DNA from: Glaciecola sp964446865
GTDB lineage: Bacteria; Pseudomonadota; Gammaproteobacteria; Enterobacterales; Alteromonadaceae
Reading direction: 5' to 3'
NCBI GenBank assembly: GCA_964446865.1
Contig: CAYURD010000018.1
Coordinates: forward strand, 1-50,432
Length of the DNA stretch: 50,432 bases
Shown: piece by piece, positions 25,450 to 34,464 of the stretch
Layout: every line of letters begins with the position of its first letter
How positions within the stretch are numbered: position 1 is the stretch's first letter
The notes under the pieces: generated by a model
What the model was told of the DNA's origin: nothing
What the model saw: the letters and a program-made list of their open reading frames with translations, nothing else
The model's database searches: none
Translations under genes and position numbers: made by a program

Positions 25450-26265
25450 ATGAGTTCCATCAACCTGACACAAAAACAAAAAATAATTCACTTTGCACAT
25501 GCGAATGGTTTTCCTACGGCAAGTTATCAGAAATTGTTTGCACAATTAGATAAGCGATATCGGGTTATTGCGCCAGATATGTTTGCCCATAATCCGTATT
25601 ATCCGCTTAATGACAATTGGTCGAACCAAATAGATGAGCTCATTTCTGTGGTTGAGACTCACGCAAATGGGCAAAAGGTGATCGCATTAGGTCACTCATT
25701 TGGAGCGGTAGTTAGTTATATGAGCGCCTGTAAAAGGCCCGATTTGTTTTCTGGCCTAATTATGCTTGACCCACCCTTGATCACTGGCATTGCAAGATAT
25801 GTCTTTAGATTTGCAAAACGTAATCGCTTAATTAATAAAATAACGCCGGCGGGTGTTACCCAAAACCGTGTACGTAAGTGGAAGAGTAATCATGATTTGA
25901 CGGCATATTTTGCGCAAAAGAAATTATTCGCACAGTTTGATAAAGACTGTATTGAAGACTATGTTAACGCGGTTATGGTAGAGCAGGCTGGCAATATGAC
26001 ATTAAGGTTTGATGTTGAGACCGAAGCGAATATTTTTAGAACCATTCCTCATAATCTACCCACTTATGCTGGAAAGTTAAAAGTGCCAGCTGTATTAATG
26101 ACAGCCCGAAACAGCCATGTATGTGTGCCGGTTTTATATAAGCCATTTTTGCGTGGCAACCCAAGTATTAAGCATCAGCTTTTCGACAACGGAACGCATA
26201 TGTTCCCATTCGAATACCCGAATGAATTAGGGGCAAAGCTTGCCCCAATTCTTGATGCCTTTTAG
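25450..26265 (+). CDS. alpha/beta hydrolase
   Basis: 271 residues. The nucleophile elbow is GHSFGAV with Ser83; the likely catalytic His is His250 in DNGTHMFPF. The early oxyanion-hole region is HFAHANGFPTASY. The fold is complete, with a cap region around 115-205. There is no signal peptide, so it acts in the cytosol. The substrate (ester, epoxide or lactone) cannot be told. It lies in the same direction as the AraC gene and may belong to the same small lipid or hydrocarbon unit, though a separate promoter is possible. Confidence 0.85.
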   Translation: MSSINLTQKQKIIHFAHANGFPTASYQKLFAQLDKRYRVIAPDMFAHNPYYPLNDNWSNQIDELISVVETHANGQKVIALGHSFGAVVSYMSACKRPDLFSGLIMLDPPLITGIARYVFRFAKRNRLINKITPAGVTQNRVRKWKSNHDLTAYFAQKKLFAQFDKDCIEDYVNAVMVEQAGNMTLRFDVETEANIFRTIPHNLPTYAGKLKVPAVLMTARNSHVCVPVLYKPFLRGNPSIKHQLFDNGTHMFPFEYPNELGAKLAPILDAF

Positions 26266-26268
26266 GCG

Positions 26269-26291
26269 CCAAAACACTTTACGTGCTTTGG
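26269..26291. terminator. hairpin between hydrolase and glgC (convergent)
   Basis: On the minus strand CCAAAGCAC, loop GTAAA, GTGTTTTGG gives a 9-bp stem with one G-U pair. On the plus strand the same site has one mismatch. It lies between two gene ends but lacks a long T-run. Confidence 0.45.
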
Positions 26292-26307
26292 ATAGAAGCG
26301 CTAGTGC

Positions 26308-27561
26308 CTAAAGCGCGTTTAACATTTCTCGTGTTACCAGTACAACACCGTTGCTAGATACTCTAAATCCGCGGGCTCGGTCTTCATCGTGATTGACTCC
26401 AATCTGCATACTGTCAGGGACGGTGGTACCCCTATCAATAATCGCTTTTTTGATAACGCAGTGTTGGCCGACTTCGACTTCTGGCAATAAAACTGACTCT
26501 TCTACTGATGAGTAGGACATAACCTTTACGTTTGAAAAGCAAATGCTTCGTCTAAGTGTTGCTCCAGAAATGATACAACCGCCAGACACCAAGGAATTTA
26601 GAGCTTCGCCGCGACGGTCATCTTGTTCCCATACAAATTTAGCAGGTGGTAGCTGCTCCTGATAAGTCCAAATTGGCCAAAGTTTGTCGTACAAGTTGAG
26701 TTCAGGAATAGGGGCAACCAATTCCATATTCGCTTCCCAAAAACTATCTAGCGTACCCACATCACGCCAATAAGAATCGTTTTTTGCACTCTTTTTAAAA
26801 TCGAAGGCATAAACAGGATGGTTATCGATAATACTTGGAATAATGTCTTTACCAAAATCTCTATCCGAGTTTTCGTTTGCTTTATCTCTTTCTAACTGCT
26901 CGAATAAAAAGTCTGTGTCAAATACGTAATTACCCATCGAGGCCAAGCAAGAATCGGGGTCATCATGTAAAGGCGCTGGGTTTTCTGGTTTTTCGATAAA
27001 GCCATTTACTTGGCCACTTTCGTCAACTGAAATCACGCCAAACGCGCCGCGGGCCTGTTCAATTGGCACTGACATGCAACTTACCGTCATTTTAGCGCCA
27101 GATTCTACATGTTGAGCAAGCATTGGGCCGTAATCCATACGATAAATATGGTCACCCGATAAAATCATCACGTATTTAGGTAACTCGTCACGAATAATAT
27201 CAATGTTTTGATAAACAGCATCTGCTGTTCCTTGATACCAGTCTTCTGAAAATCGTTGTGATGCTGGCAGGATTTCGACTGACTCGCCCAGTTCTTTTTT
27301 GAAATGCCCCCAACCTCTAACAAGATGGCGGATCAATGAATGTGATTTATATTGCGTAAGCACGCCAATGTTTCGGATACCAGAATTAACACAATTTGAT
27401 AGTGGAAAGTCGATGATCCTAAATTTACCACCAAAATAAAGTGCAGGTTTCGCACGCCAGTTAGTGAGTTCATGTAGGCGAGAACCTCGTCCTCCGGCAA
27501 GAACCAAAGCATAAGTATCTCGTGTTAAGTTACTGATATAACGATTGTTGGGCTTATCCAT
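26308..27561 (-). CDS. glgC: glucose-1-phosphate adenylyltransferase
   Basis: 417 residues, in the usual range for bacterial GlgC (about 405-430). The enzyme makes ADP-glucose from glucose-1-phosphate and ATP, the committed and allosterically regulated step of glycogen synthesis. The N-terminal nucleotidyltransferase domain shows LAGGRGSRLHELTNWRAKPAL and FRIIDFPLSNCVNSGI, then WYQGTADAVYQN, SGDHIYRMDY and GFIEKPENP. The C-terminal left-handed beta-helix (about 300-400) carries IIDRGTTVPD. No glgA, glgB or glgX lies beside it, so glycogen genes are scattered or single here. Its upstream region contains the 12-bp repeat array and the 100-N gap. Confidence 0.96.
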   Translation of the reverse strand: MDKPNNRYISNLTRDTYALVLAGGRGSRLHELTNWRAKPALYFGGKFRIIDFPLSNCVNSGIRNIGVLTQYKSHSLIRHLVRGWGHFKKELGESVEILPASQRFSEDWYQGTADAVYQNIDIIRDELPKYVMILSGDHIYRMDYGPMLAQHVESGAKMTVSCMSVPIEQARGAFGVISVDESGQVNGFIEKPENPAPLHDDPDSCLASMGNYVFDTDFLFEQLERDKANENSDRDFGKDIIPSIIDNHPVYAFDFKKSAKNDSYWRDVGTLDSFWEANMELVAPIPELNLYDKLWPIWTYQEQLPPAKFVWEQDDRRGEALNSLVSGGCIISGATLRRSICFSNVKVMSYSSVEESVLLPEVEVGQHCVIKKAIIDRGTTVPDSMQIGVNHDEDRARGFRVSSNGVVLVTREMLNAL

Positions 27562-27714
27562 ATTATTATTCTATGTACATATTTGTGGAAATTCTATACT
27601 AAAGTATCCACGTGAAGAGTGCAATCAAATCTGCTTTATGCAATTTCACATATAAACTATGATTTTAACGGTGCTTTGCAATCAAAAATGCAAACTATAA
27701 ACGAATAAGGTAAG

Positions 27715-27863
27715 TAGTTAAGTAAATNNNNNNNNNNNNNNNNNNNNNNNNNNNNNNNNNNNNNNNNNNNNNNNNNNNNNNNNNNNNNNNNNNNNNNNNN
27801 NNNNNNNNNNNNNNNNNNNNNNNNNNNTAGTTAAGTAAATAGTTAAGTAAATAGTCAAATTTA
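27715..27863. repeat. 12-bp tandem repeat array spanning a gap
   Basis: Unit TAGTTAAGTAAA: one perfect copy at 27715-27726 before the gap, two perfect copies after it (27828-27839, 27840-27851) and a decayed copy at 27852-27863. Bases 27704-27714 look like a further decayed unit. The gap interrupts the array in register with the unit, so the true copy number is unknown and may be large. The array lies in the divergent spacer of glgC and the MFS gene; 27562-27714 otherwise shows no gene. Confidence 0.85.
27728..27827. other. assembly gap of 100 N
   Basis: Exactly 100 N, the convention for a gap of unknown length, placed in the middle of the 12-bp array. Confidence 0.95.
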
Positions 27864-27888
27864 ATTTATTAGATTTTAGGAATTTGTT

Positions 27889-29100
27889 TTGGTATTGAAC
27901 GCGTCTAACCGCATCGGCTTATCGTTAATTTCAACTAAAATTAGCGACCTTTTATTGTCACCTAAAACCACTTTACCCGCGTTGCTAAATTTCGTAGGCG
28001 CGCCAGCTTTTTTTACTCAACTATTAGTACCTATACGAGAGTCTGGTGCGTTGTTGCCACAGGCAATCTTTGCCAGAATGCTGAGCAATTATGCGCCAAG
28101 ACATCGTGTTTGGCGTGTAGGCGCAGTACTGCAAGTGTTCGCAAGTGTTGTCATGCTGTTTTTCGCGCTTGGCATTGAGCACTTTATCGCAAATTCTGGC
28201 TTGTTATCAGGTATTGGGATCGTTGGCAGTTTACTATTATGGAGTGTTAGCCGCTCATTGTGTTCTTTAATTAATAAGGATATTCAAGGTGAACACATTA
28301 AAGAAGGGCACAGAGGAAAGCTGATTGGCCTTGCCGGAACTGTTTCGAGTTTTTTTAGCTGCGCAATAGCAGTGATAGCATGGCTTACCGATATTTGGGG
28401 TAAACAAATGGGTGCCGAAAAGCTCTTAGTGATTGGTGGTTTAGCAGTGTTAGTTCAAATAATATCATTGCTTATTATGTGGAAACTTAAGATCAGTGTC
28501 GATATCTCTCAAAAGAATGCGAATAAAGAATATTCTCCGTTAAGCTTATCTGCTTCATTAAAAAAGTTTATCTTCGTGCGTAGCTTATTCTCTCATACTG
28601 CGCTTATTGCCCCTTTTTTTACTCTCGCTTACACTGACAATGCGCTAAAAATATTAGCTTTCCTCATTGTCGCGCAAGCTTGTGCAGGTTTTGTGTCAAG
28701 CTATATTTGGGGAAGGCTAGCTGACACTAGCGCCCTTTTTGCAATGAGACTGGGTGCAACGCTCGCGCTTTTCGCTTGCTTGGCACTTGCTTTTGGCATA
28801 TTTATTTTCACTGAAGCCTTGTCTAAGCCTTGGTTCATTGCTGGCTTGTTTTTTCTGTTAAGTCTTGGTCACAACGGCGTTAGGACGGGCCGAAAAATCT
28901 ATTCTGTCGATATAGCTGATGGCCATGCTAGAACTGAGTTTGTTGCTGTTTCAAACACTTTTGTTGGCGCATTTATCTTATTTGCGGGTTTCGCTTATTC
29001 GATGTTATCAATCTACTTTTTTAATGGAATCGTTATTTTGATGAGTGTTGCCTTAGCCATTGCCATATTCGCCAGTTTTAGCTTAAAGAACGAAAAATAA
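27889..29100 (+). CDS. MFS transporter
   Basis: 403 residues with about twelve hydrophobic segments, typical of a major facilitator permease. The N-terminal region (LISTKISDLLLSPKTTLPALLNFVGAP, LLVPIRESGALLPQ) resembles a group of MFS proteins of marine gammaproteobacteria of unknown substrate. The start appears to be TTG at 27889, preceded by AGGA (27878-27881) at a good distance; no ATG is near. The start lies only 26 bases after the repeat array, so promoter spacing could change with copy number. It converges with liuE. Confidence 0.8.
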   Translation: MVLNASNRIGLSLISTKISDLLLSPKTTLPALLNFVGAPAFFTQLLVPIRESGALLPQAIFARMLSNYAPRHRVWRVGAVLQVFASVVMLFFALGIEHFIANSGLLSGIGIVGSLLLWSVSRSLCSLINKDIQGEHIKEGHRGKLIGLAGTVSSFFSCAIAVIAWLTDIWGKQMGAEKLLVIGGLAVLVQIISLLIMWKLKISVDISQKNANKEYSPLSLSASLKKFIFVRSLFSHTALIAPFFTLAYTDNALKILAFLIVAQACAGFVSSYIWGRLADTSALFAMRLGATLALFACLALAFGIFIFTEALSKPWFIAGLFFLLSLGHNGVRTGRKIYSVDIADGHARTEFVAVSNTFVGAFILFAGFAYSMLSIYFFNGIVILMSVALAIAIFASFSLKNEK

Positions 29101-29114
29101 CTGAATGTACCGCG

Positions 29115-30017
29115 CTAGTTTGTTAGAGCAATAGCGACTTTTGATTGATTTTTTCGGCCAAGTTTTTGACTGATACTATTGCCTACTTTAACAAGCTTGT
29201 TTAAGTCTACACCGCTGCTAATACCCATGCCATTAAGCATGTATAAAAGATCTTCGGTGGCGAGGTTTCCTGACGCTCCTTTAGCGTAGGGACAACCACC
29301 AAGACCCGCAACAGATGCATCGACAGTCGATATACCGTTTTCTAAACCCACTAAGACGTTACTTAGCGCTTGCCCATAAGTATCGTGGCAGTGCAAAGCG
29401 AGTTTGTTAGCGGGGACTTGAGACAGTAACAAACTTAATAAGTGTTGGGTTTTTAATGCGCTACCTACGCCTATCGTATCGCCTAAGGATACTTCGTAAC
29501 AGCCAAGCGCTAGTAGTTTTTGGGTAACGTCAAGCACTGCTTGCGGCGCAACATCGCCTTCATAAGGACATCCCAACACACATGAAACGTATCCTCTTAC
29601 GGGTAAGCCATCTTGTTTCGCTTGGGCAATAAGCGGGGTAAAGCGTTCAATACTTTCGTCAATATCGCAGTTGATATTTTTTAACGAGAAGCTTGTCGAC
29701 GCGCTGGCAAACACAGCAACTACGTCAGCTTTAGACTCATGCGCTCCAGTATAGCCTTGGAGGTTGGGGGTGAGGGCGCTATAAATAACCTTCTTATAGC
29801 GCTTAATTTGACACAATACGCTGTCTGAACTTGCCATTTGAGGCACCCATTTAGGCGACACAAAACTGCCAGCTTCAATGTGACTAAGGCCTGTCTCACT
29901 CAAATCGTTTATGAGCTCCACTTTATCTTCAACACTTAAAGGTGTTTTCTCGTTTTGTAGACCGTCTCTTGCACCGACTTCAACGATATTTACATGTGCT
30001 GGAAAATCTTGCAGCAT
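29115..30017 (-). CDS. liuE: hydroxymethylglutaryl-CoA lyase
   Basis: 300 residues. It cleaves 3-hydroxy-3-methylglutaryl-CoA to acetyl-CoA and acetoacetate, the last step of leucine degradation. The DRE-TIM family motifs are visible: VEVGARDGLQNE at the N-terminus, metal-binding HCHDTYGQAL, and GLGGCPYAKGASGN, whose Cys is the catalytic-loop residue of the family. It is the last gene of the liu operon, 2 bases after liuD, and converges with the MFS gene. Confidence 0.95.
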   Translation of the reverse strand: MLQDFPAHVNIVEVGARDGLQNEKTPLSVEDKVELINDLSETGLSHIEAGSFVSPKWVPQMASSDSVLCQIKRYKKVIYSALTPNLQGYTGAHESKADVVAVFASASTSFSLKNINCDIDESIERFTPLIAQAKQDGLPVRGYVSCVLGCPYEGDVAPQAVLDVTQKLLALGCYEVSLGDTIGVGSALKTQHLLSLLLSQVPANKLALHCHDTYGQALSNVLVGLENGISTVDASVAGLGGCPYAKGASGNLATEDLLYMLNGMGISSGVDLNKLVKVGNSISQKLGRKNQSKVAIALTN

Positions 30018-30019
30018 TT

Positions 30020-32020
30020 TTATTCGTCCTTATCGCTTTGTGAAGGCGTTAAAGATATTAATACCTGATCACCGTCTACCAAATCGCCAGCTGCCGCAAA
30101 ACATTGCTCTACAGTCCCTGCAAATGGCGCTCTAAGGCTATGTTCCATTTTCATGGCTTCAACAATTGCTAATAAGTCATCTTTCGCAACTGCTTGCCCA
30201 GGCTGAACTTTCATCATCACTAAGGTACCATTCATGGGTGCTGTTATATCTCCAGCATGTAATGCCGCACCTTCAGACCCATAATCAGGACCAATCTCGC
30301 TTATTTGTAAAAGCCCTTGGTTATGCAAAAGCCAATGATATTGCTGATTTTTAAAAACTCGATAACTGGCGACATTACTATCTGTGATGACTTTAATCTC
30401 ATCACTACTGCGATAGCTTTCTAGCACGTGTTGCTGCCCATCTATAGTAACCAGAAACTGATGTTTACCAGTCTGTAAATAATCAAGCTCATATTCAGTT
30501 TTTCCCACCACGAACGTTGTAGTGAACCGCGGATGATGATTGAGCCTGAAGCCAGGTATATTGACGATATTTGGCACATCTTCGCTAGCGTCATCATGTT
30601 GAGTCGCAAGCAGCGCGACAATGGCTAGCTGTTGTTCAAGCGTAATGGCATTGTTGCTTCCTTTATTGGCATCAAGTAATTCACTATGACGTTCAATAAA
30701 GTCGGTGGTTAGATTTGCTTCTTGAAAAGGTTCACTTTGAGCAACATTAATTAGGTATGGTATATTTGTTGTTAGGCCACAGACCATATAATTTTTTAAA
30801 CATTTGATCAGACTCGCCAAAGCTTGGTCACGCGACTCACCCCACACCACAAGCTTAGCAATCATCGGATCATAATAAATAGACACCTCATCGCCTGATA
30901 CAACACCTGAATCTACTCGCACATGTTCGCTCTTTGCCGGCTCTAATAAAAAGTCGATGGTGCCCGTAGACGGTAAAAAATTATTGTCAGGGTCTTCAGC
31001 ATATATGCGGGCTTCAAACGAATGCCCTCGGCGTGTTAATTGCGCCTGAGTTTTTGGCAAGGGTAGGTTGTTTGCCACAGCAATTTGCCATTCGACTAAA
31101 TCTTCACCCGTAATAAATTCGGTAACAGGATGTTCAACTTGTAAACGCGTATTCATTTCCATAAAGTAAAATGAACCGTCGGTATCTAGCAAAAACTCGA
31201 CTGTGCCTGCGCCAGTGTAATCAATTGCAAAAGCGGCTTTAAGCGCGGCTTCACCCATTTGTGTTCTTGTTTCTTCAGATAGGCCAGGGGCAGGAGCTTC
31301 TTCAATTATCTTTTGGTGTCGTCGCTGTACCGAACAATCACGCTCATACAAATAAACACCATTTCCGTGATTGTCACAAAATACTTGGATTTCGACGTGA
31401 CGAGGTTCTGTCAGATATTTTTCAATCAACATGATGTCGTCACTGAAACTTTTTAACGATTCACGTTTTGCGGCCTCTAATGCCTCACTAAACTCACTTT
31501 CTTTCCAAACTTGCCGCATTCCTTTGCCACCGCCACCAGCAGCTGCTTTGAGCAACACCGGATACCCCATGGCATTCGCTTGCGATAATAAGAACTCTTT
31601 CGATTGGTTTTCGCCATGATAACCCGGTACTAGCGGTACCTTAGCCTTTTCCATTATGGTTTTGGCAGCCGACTTAGAGCCCATTGCCCTAATAGCATCT
31701 GAGCTTGGCCCTATAAACACAATGTCGTTTTGTTGACATTTGTCTGCAAACTCTGCGTTTTCAGATAAAAACCCGTATCCTGGGTGTATCGCATCAACAT
31801 TTAATTGTTTTGCTTTGGTAATGATAAGTTCTGCATTTAAATAACTCTTGGCAGCAACGGCTTCACCCAAATAAACGCTTTCATCAGCCATCTGCACATG
31901 TTGTGCATTAATGTCGGCGTCTGAATAGACTGCTACGGTACTGATCCCCAGTTTTGAAGCACTTTTAAGCACTCTACAGGCTATCTCTCCACGGTTAGCG
32001 ACAAGTAATTTTTTAATCAT
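30020..32020 (-). CDS. liuD: 3-methylcrotonyl-CoA carboxylase, biotin-containing alpha subunit
   Basis: 666 residues. It carries biotin carboxylase (about 1-450: VANRGEIACRVL, AAAGGGGKGMR, EMNTRLQVEHPVTE), a linking BT-type domain, and a C-terminal biotin carrier domain in which Lys624 of EAMKMEH is biotinylated. With LiuB it carboxylates 3-methylcrotonyl-CoA to 3-methylglutaconyl-CoA. The ATG overlaps the liuC stop by 8 bases, so translation is probably coupled. Propionyl- or geranyl-CoA carboxylase alpha subunits look alike; the liu context decides the call. Confidence 0.95.
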   Translation of the reverse strand: MIKKLLVANRGEIACRVLKSASKLGISTVAVYSDADINAQHVQMADESVYLGEAVAAKSYLNAELIITKAKQLNVDAIHPGYGFLSENAEFADKCQQNDIVFIGPSSDAIRAMGSKSAAKTIMEKAKVPLVPGYHGENQSKEFLLSQANAMGYPVLLKAAAGGGGKGMRQVWKESEFSEALEAAKRESLKSFSDDIMLIEKYLTEPRHVEIQVFCDNHGNGVYLYERDCSVQRRHQKIIEEAPAPGLSEETRTQMGEAALKAAFAIDYTGAGTVEFLLDTDGSFYFMEMNTRLQVEHPVTEFITGEDLVEWQIAVANNLPLPKTQAQLTRRGHSFEARIYAEDPDNNFLPSTGTIDFLLEPAKSEHVRVDSGVVSGDEVSIYYDPMIAKLVVWGESRDQALASLIKCLKNYMVCGLTTNIPYLINVAQSEPFQEANLTTDFIERHSELLDANKGSNNAITLEQQLAIVALLATQHDDASEDVPNIVNIPGFRLNHHPRFTTTFVVGKTEYELDYLQTGKHQFLVTIDGQQHVLESYRSSDEIKVITDSNVASYRVFKNQQYHWLLHNQGLLQISEIGPDYGSEGAALHAGDITAPMNGTLVMMKVQPGQAVAKDDLLAIVEAMKMEHSLRAPFAGTVEQCFAAAGDLVDGDQVLISLTPSQSDKDE

Positions 32021-32801
32021 GCGTTTTAATCCAATTTGCTGGGCGTTTGTCTAAAAATGCGCTTAATCCTTCTTGTCCTTCTTCAGATACGCGAACAGCG
32101 GCAATTTGTTGACTAGTCGCCTCTATTAGCGCGTCATCGATAGATTTAAAAGCAACCTCATCGACTAATTGTTTAGATAATGACACTGCTTTAGGACCAT
32201 TTTTAATAAGTGCCAAGGCTATATTATTAACTTCTCGTTCTAGGCTATCTTCACTCACCGACTCACTCACTAAGCCAAGTCGACGGGCACGCCGCGCTGA
32301 TATAACTTCGGCTGTCATAAACAACCGTTTTGCATGGCGAGGGCCAAGTGCTTGCACAACATAAGGTGAAATAGTGGCAGGAATAAGCCCTAATTTGACT
32401 TCGCTTAAACAGAATTTGCTTAATCTACTTGCAATGGCTATGTCGCAGCATGCGACTAGGCCTACGGCTCCACCGAAAGCAGATCCTTGCACCTTAGCAA
32501 TAGTAGGCTTACTCAAATTGTACAGAGTACTTAACATACGAGCGAGTTGTTTAGCATCGGCAAGGTTTTCGGCTTCACTGTAGCCCGCCATTTTTTTCAT
32601 CCAATGTAAATCGGCACCAGCACTGAACGATTTTCCCTCAGACTGTAATATCATGACTCTTACACTCTGATCGTTATCGACCTTTTCAAAGCATTCGATT
32701 AAATTCGAAATAACCTCTTCATTAAAGGCGTTGTGAACCTCAGGACGGTTTAGCGTAACTCTTGCGATAGCATTTTCTATGCTTAATTGTACGTGACTCA
32801 T
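32013..32801 (-). CDS. liuC: methylglutaconyl-CoA hydratase (enoyl-CoA hydratase family)
   Basis: 262 residues, crotonase fold. It hydrates 3-methylglutaconyl-CoA to HMG-CoA. Oxyanion-hole elements FSAGADLHWMKKM and GSAFGGAVGLVACCDIAIAS, then LSEVKLGLIPATISPYVV, are typical. Placed between liuB and liuD, it fits the step between carboxylase and lyase. Without that context it would be an unspecified enoyl-CoA hydratase. Confidence 0.93.
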   Translation of the reverse strand: MSHVQLSIENAIARVTLNRPEVHNAFNEEVISNLIECFEKVDNDQSVRVMILQSEGKSFSAGADLHWMKKMAGYSEAENLADAKQLARMLSTLYNLSKPTIAKVQGSAFGGAVGLVACCDIAIASRLSKFCLSEVKLGLIPATISPYVVQALGPRHAKRLFMTAEVISARRARRLGLVSESVSEDSLEREVNNIALALIKNGPKAVSLSKQLVDEVAFKSIDDALIEATSQQIAAVRVSEEGQEGLSAFLDKRPANWIKTHD

Positions 32802-32843
32802 TGTTGTTAACTTTACCTTATTAGTGTGTCGGTAGTTTCGGGT

Positions 32844-34451
32844 TTACATCCTAAAAATACCAAATTTGGTGTCGTTAATAGCTTGGTTACTGCATGCACT
32901 TAAGGCCAATGCTAATACTTTTCTTGTATCAGCAGGGTCAATAACCCCATCATCCCATAATCTTGCAGAAGCATAGTAAGGATGACCTTGGCTTTCGTAT
33001 GTTTGAATAACCGGTGTTTTAATCGCATCAATTTCAGCATCACTTAAGGTATCGCCTGTGCGTGCGGCTTGGCCTACTTTCACCTGCGCCATTACGCCAG
33101 CGGCTTGTTCACCGCCCATTACTGAAATACGAGCATTAGGCCACATAAACAAAAAGCGAGGGTCATAAGCGCGTCCACACATTCCGTAGTTTCCTGCGCC
33201 AAAACTCCCACCAATCAACAAGGTGATTTTAGGCACTTGTGCACAGGCAACGGCAGTTACCATTTTAGCGCCATGCTTAGCTATGCCGCCTGATTCGTAT
33301 TGTTTACCCACCATGAAGCCGGTAATATTTTGCAAGAATATTAAGGGGATATTTCGTTGGCAGCAAAGTTCAACGAAATGAGCACCTTTAAGCGCGCTTT
33401 CGCCAAATAGAATGCCGTTATTACCCAAAATTCCTACCTCAAAACCATCAATTCGCGCAAAACCGCAAACAAGCGTGGTGCCATATAGCGCTTTAAATTC
33501 ATCAAACTCGCTAGCATCAACTACGCGTGCAATGACTTCTCTAACGTCATAAGGTTGTTTGGTATCTTTAGGAATAAGGCCATAAATTTCTTCGCTAGCA
33601 TAAAGTGGCGGTAAACTGTTTTTACGCACCATATGCTGGTTGCTTTGACGGTTTAAGCGTTTAATAGCGTCTCGCGCAATTGCTAGCGCATGCTGGTCAT
33701 TGTTAGCAAGGTGGTCAACCACGCCAGACGTACGGCAATGAACATCACCACCGCCTAGTTCTTCAGCACTCACGACTTCGCCCGTTGCTGCTTTGACAAG
33801 CGGAGGACCGCCCAAAAATATAGTGCCTTGTTCTCGCACAATAATGGACTCATCTGCCATTGCCGGTACGTATGCGCCACCGGCGGTACAAGAGCCCATT
33901 ACAACTGCTATTTGTGGAATGTTTTTAGCCGACATATTTGCCTGATTAAAAAATATACGTCCAAAATGTTCTTTGTCGGGAAACACCTCATCTTGGCGAG
34001 GTAAGTTAGCGCCACCAGAGTCAACTAAGTAAATACAGGGCAGGTTATTTTGTTCAGCAACGGTTTGCGCACGAAGATGCTTTTTAACCGTTAGCGGATA
34101 ATAGGTACCCCCTTTAACCGTCGCATCATTTGCCACGATCATGCATTCTATGCCATTTACTCGGCCTATGCCGGCAACAACGCCCGCGCAAGGCACATAA
34201 TCATCATACACGTCCCATGCGGCTAACTGGCCAAGCTCAAGAAAGCTAGAATGTTTATCTATTAAGCACTCGATTCTGTCTCGAGGAAGCAGTTTTCCTC
34301 TTGCAGTATGACGCTCACAAGCAGCCGCACCACCACCTTGCATGATTTGACTGACTTTATCGCGAAGGTCATTGACCTGTGCAAGCATGTGCTCTCGGTT
34401 TTCGTTAAATTCGTCTGATCTTGTGTTTATTTTAGTTTGAATCGTTGGCAC
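32844..34451 (-). CDS. liuB: 3-methylcrotonyl-CoA carboxylase, carboxyltransferase beta subunit
   Basis: 535 residues from the chosen start, the usual size. The carboxyltransferase moves CO2 from biotin on LiuD to 3-methylcrotonyl-CoA. Blocks include GGGAAACERHTARGKLLPRD, VDSGGANLPRQDEVFPD, GSCTAGGAYVPAM, and near the C-terminus GGSFGAGNYGMCGRAYDPRF and MGGEQAAGVMAQV. I place the start at GTG 34451 (GTG CCA ACG ATT), which has GGGG seven bases upstream and leaves 13 bases after the liuA stop. The frame is open to ATG 34496, but that start would overlap liuA and add an unconserved 15-residue tail. Confidence 0.95.
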   Translation of the reverse strand: MPTIQTKINTRSDEFNENREHMLAQVNDLRDKVSQIMQGGGAAACERHTARGKLLPRDRIECLIDKHSSFLELGQLAAWDVYDDYVPCAGVVAGIGRVNGIECMIVANDATVKGGTYYPLTVKKHLRAQTVAEQNNLPCIYLVDSGGANLPRQDEVFPDKEHFGRIFFNQANMSAKNIPQIAVVMGSCTAGGAYVPAMADESIIVREQGTIFLGGPPLVKAATGEVVSAEELGGGDVHCRTSGVVDHLANNDQHALAIARDAIKRLNRQSNQHMVRKNSLPPLYASEEIYGLIPKDTKQPYDVREVIARVVDASEFDEFKALYGTTLVCGFARIDGFEVGILGNNGILFGESALKGAHFVELCCQRNIPLIFLQNITGFMVGKQYESGGIAKHGAKMVTAVACAQVPKITLLIGGSFGAGNYGMCGRAYDPRFLFMWPNARISVMGGEQAAGVMAQVKVGQAARTGDTLSDAEIDAIKTPVIQTYESQGHPYYASARLWDDGVIDPADTRKVLALALSACSNQAINDTKFGIFRM

Positions 34452-34464
34452 TGGTCGTCCCCAT

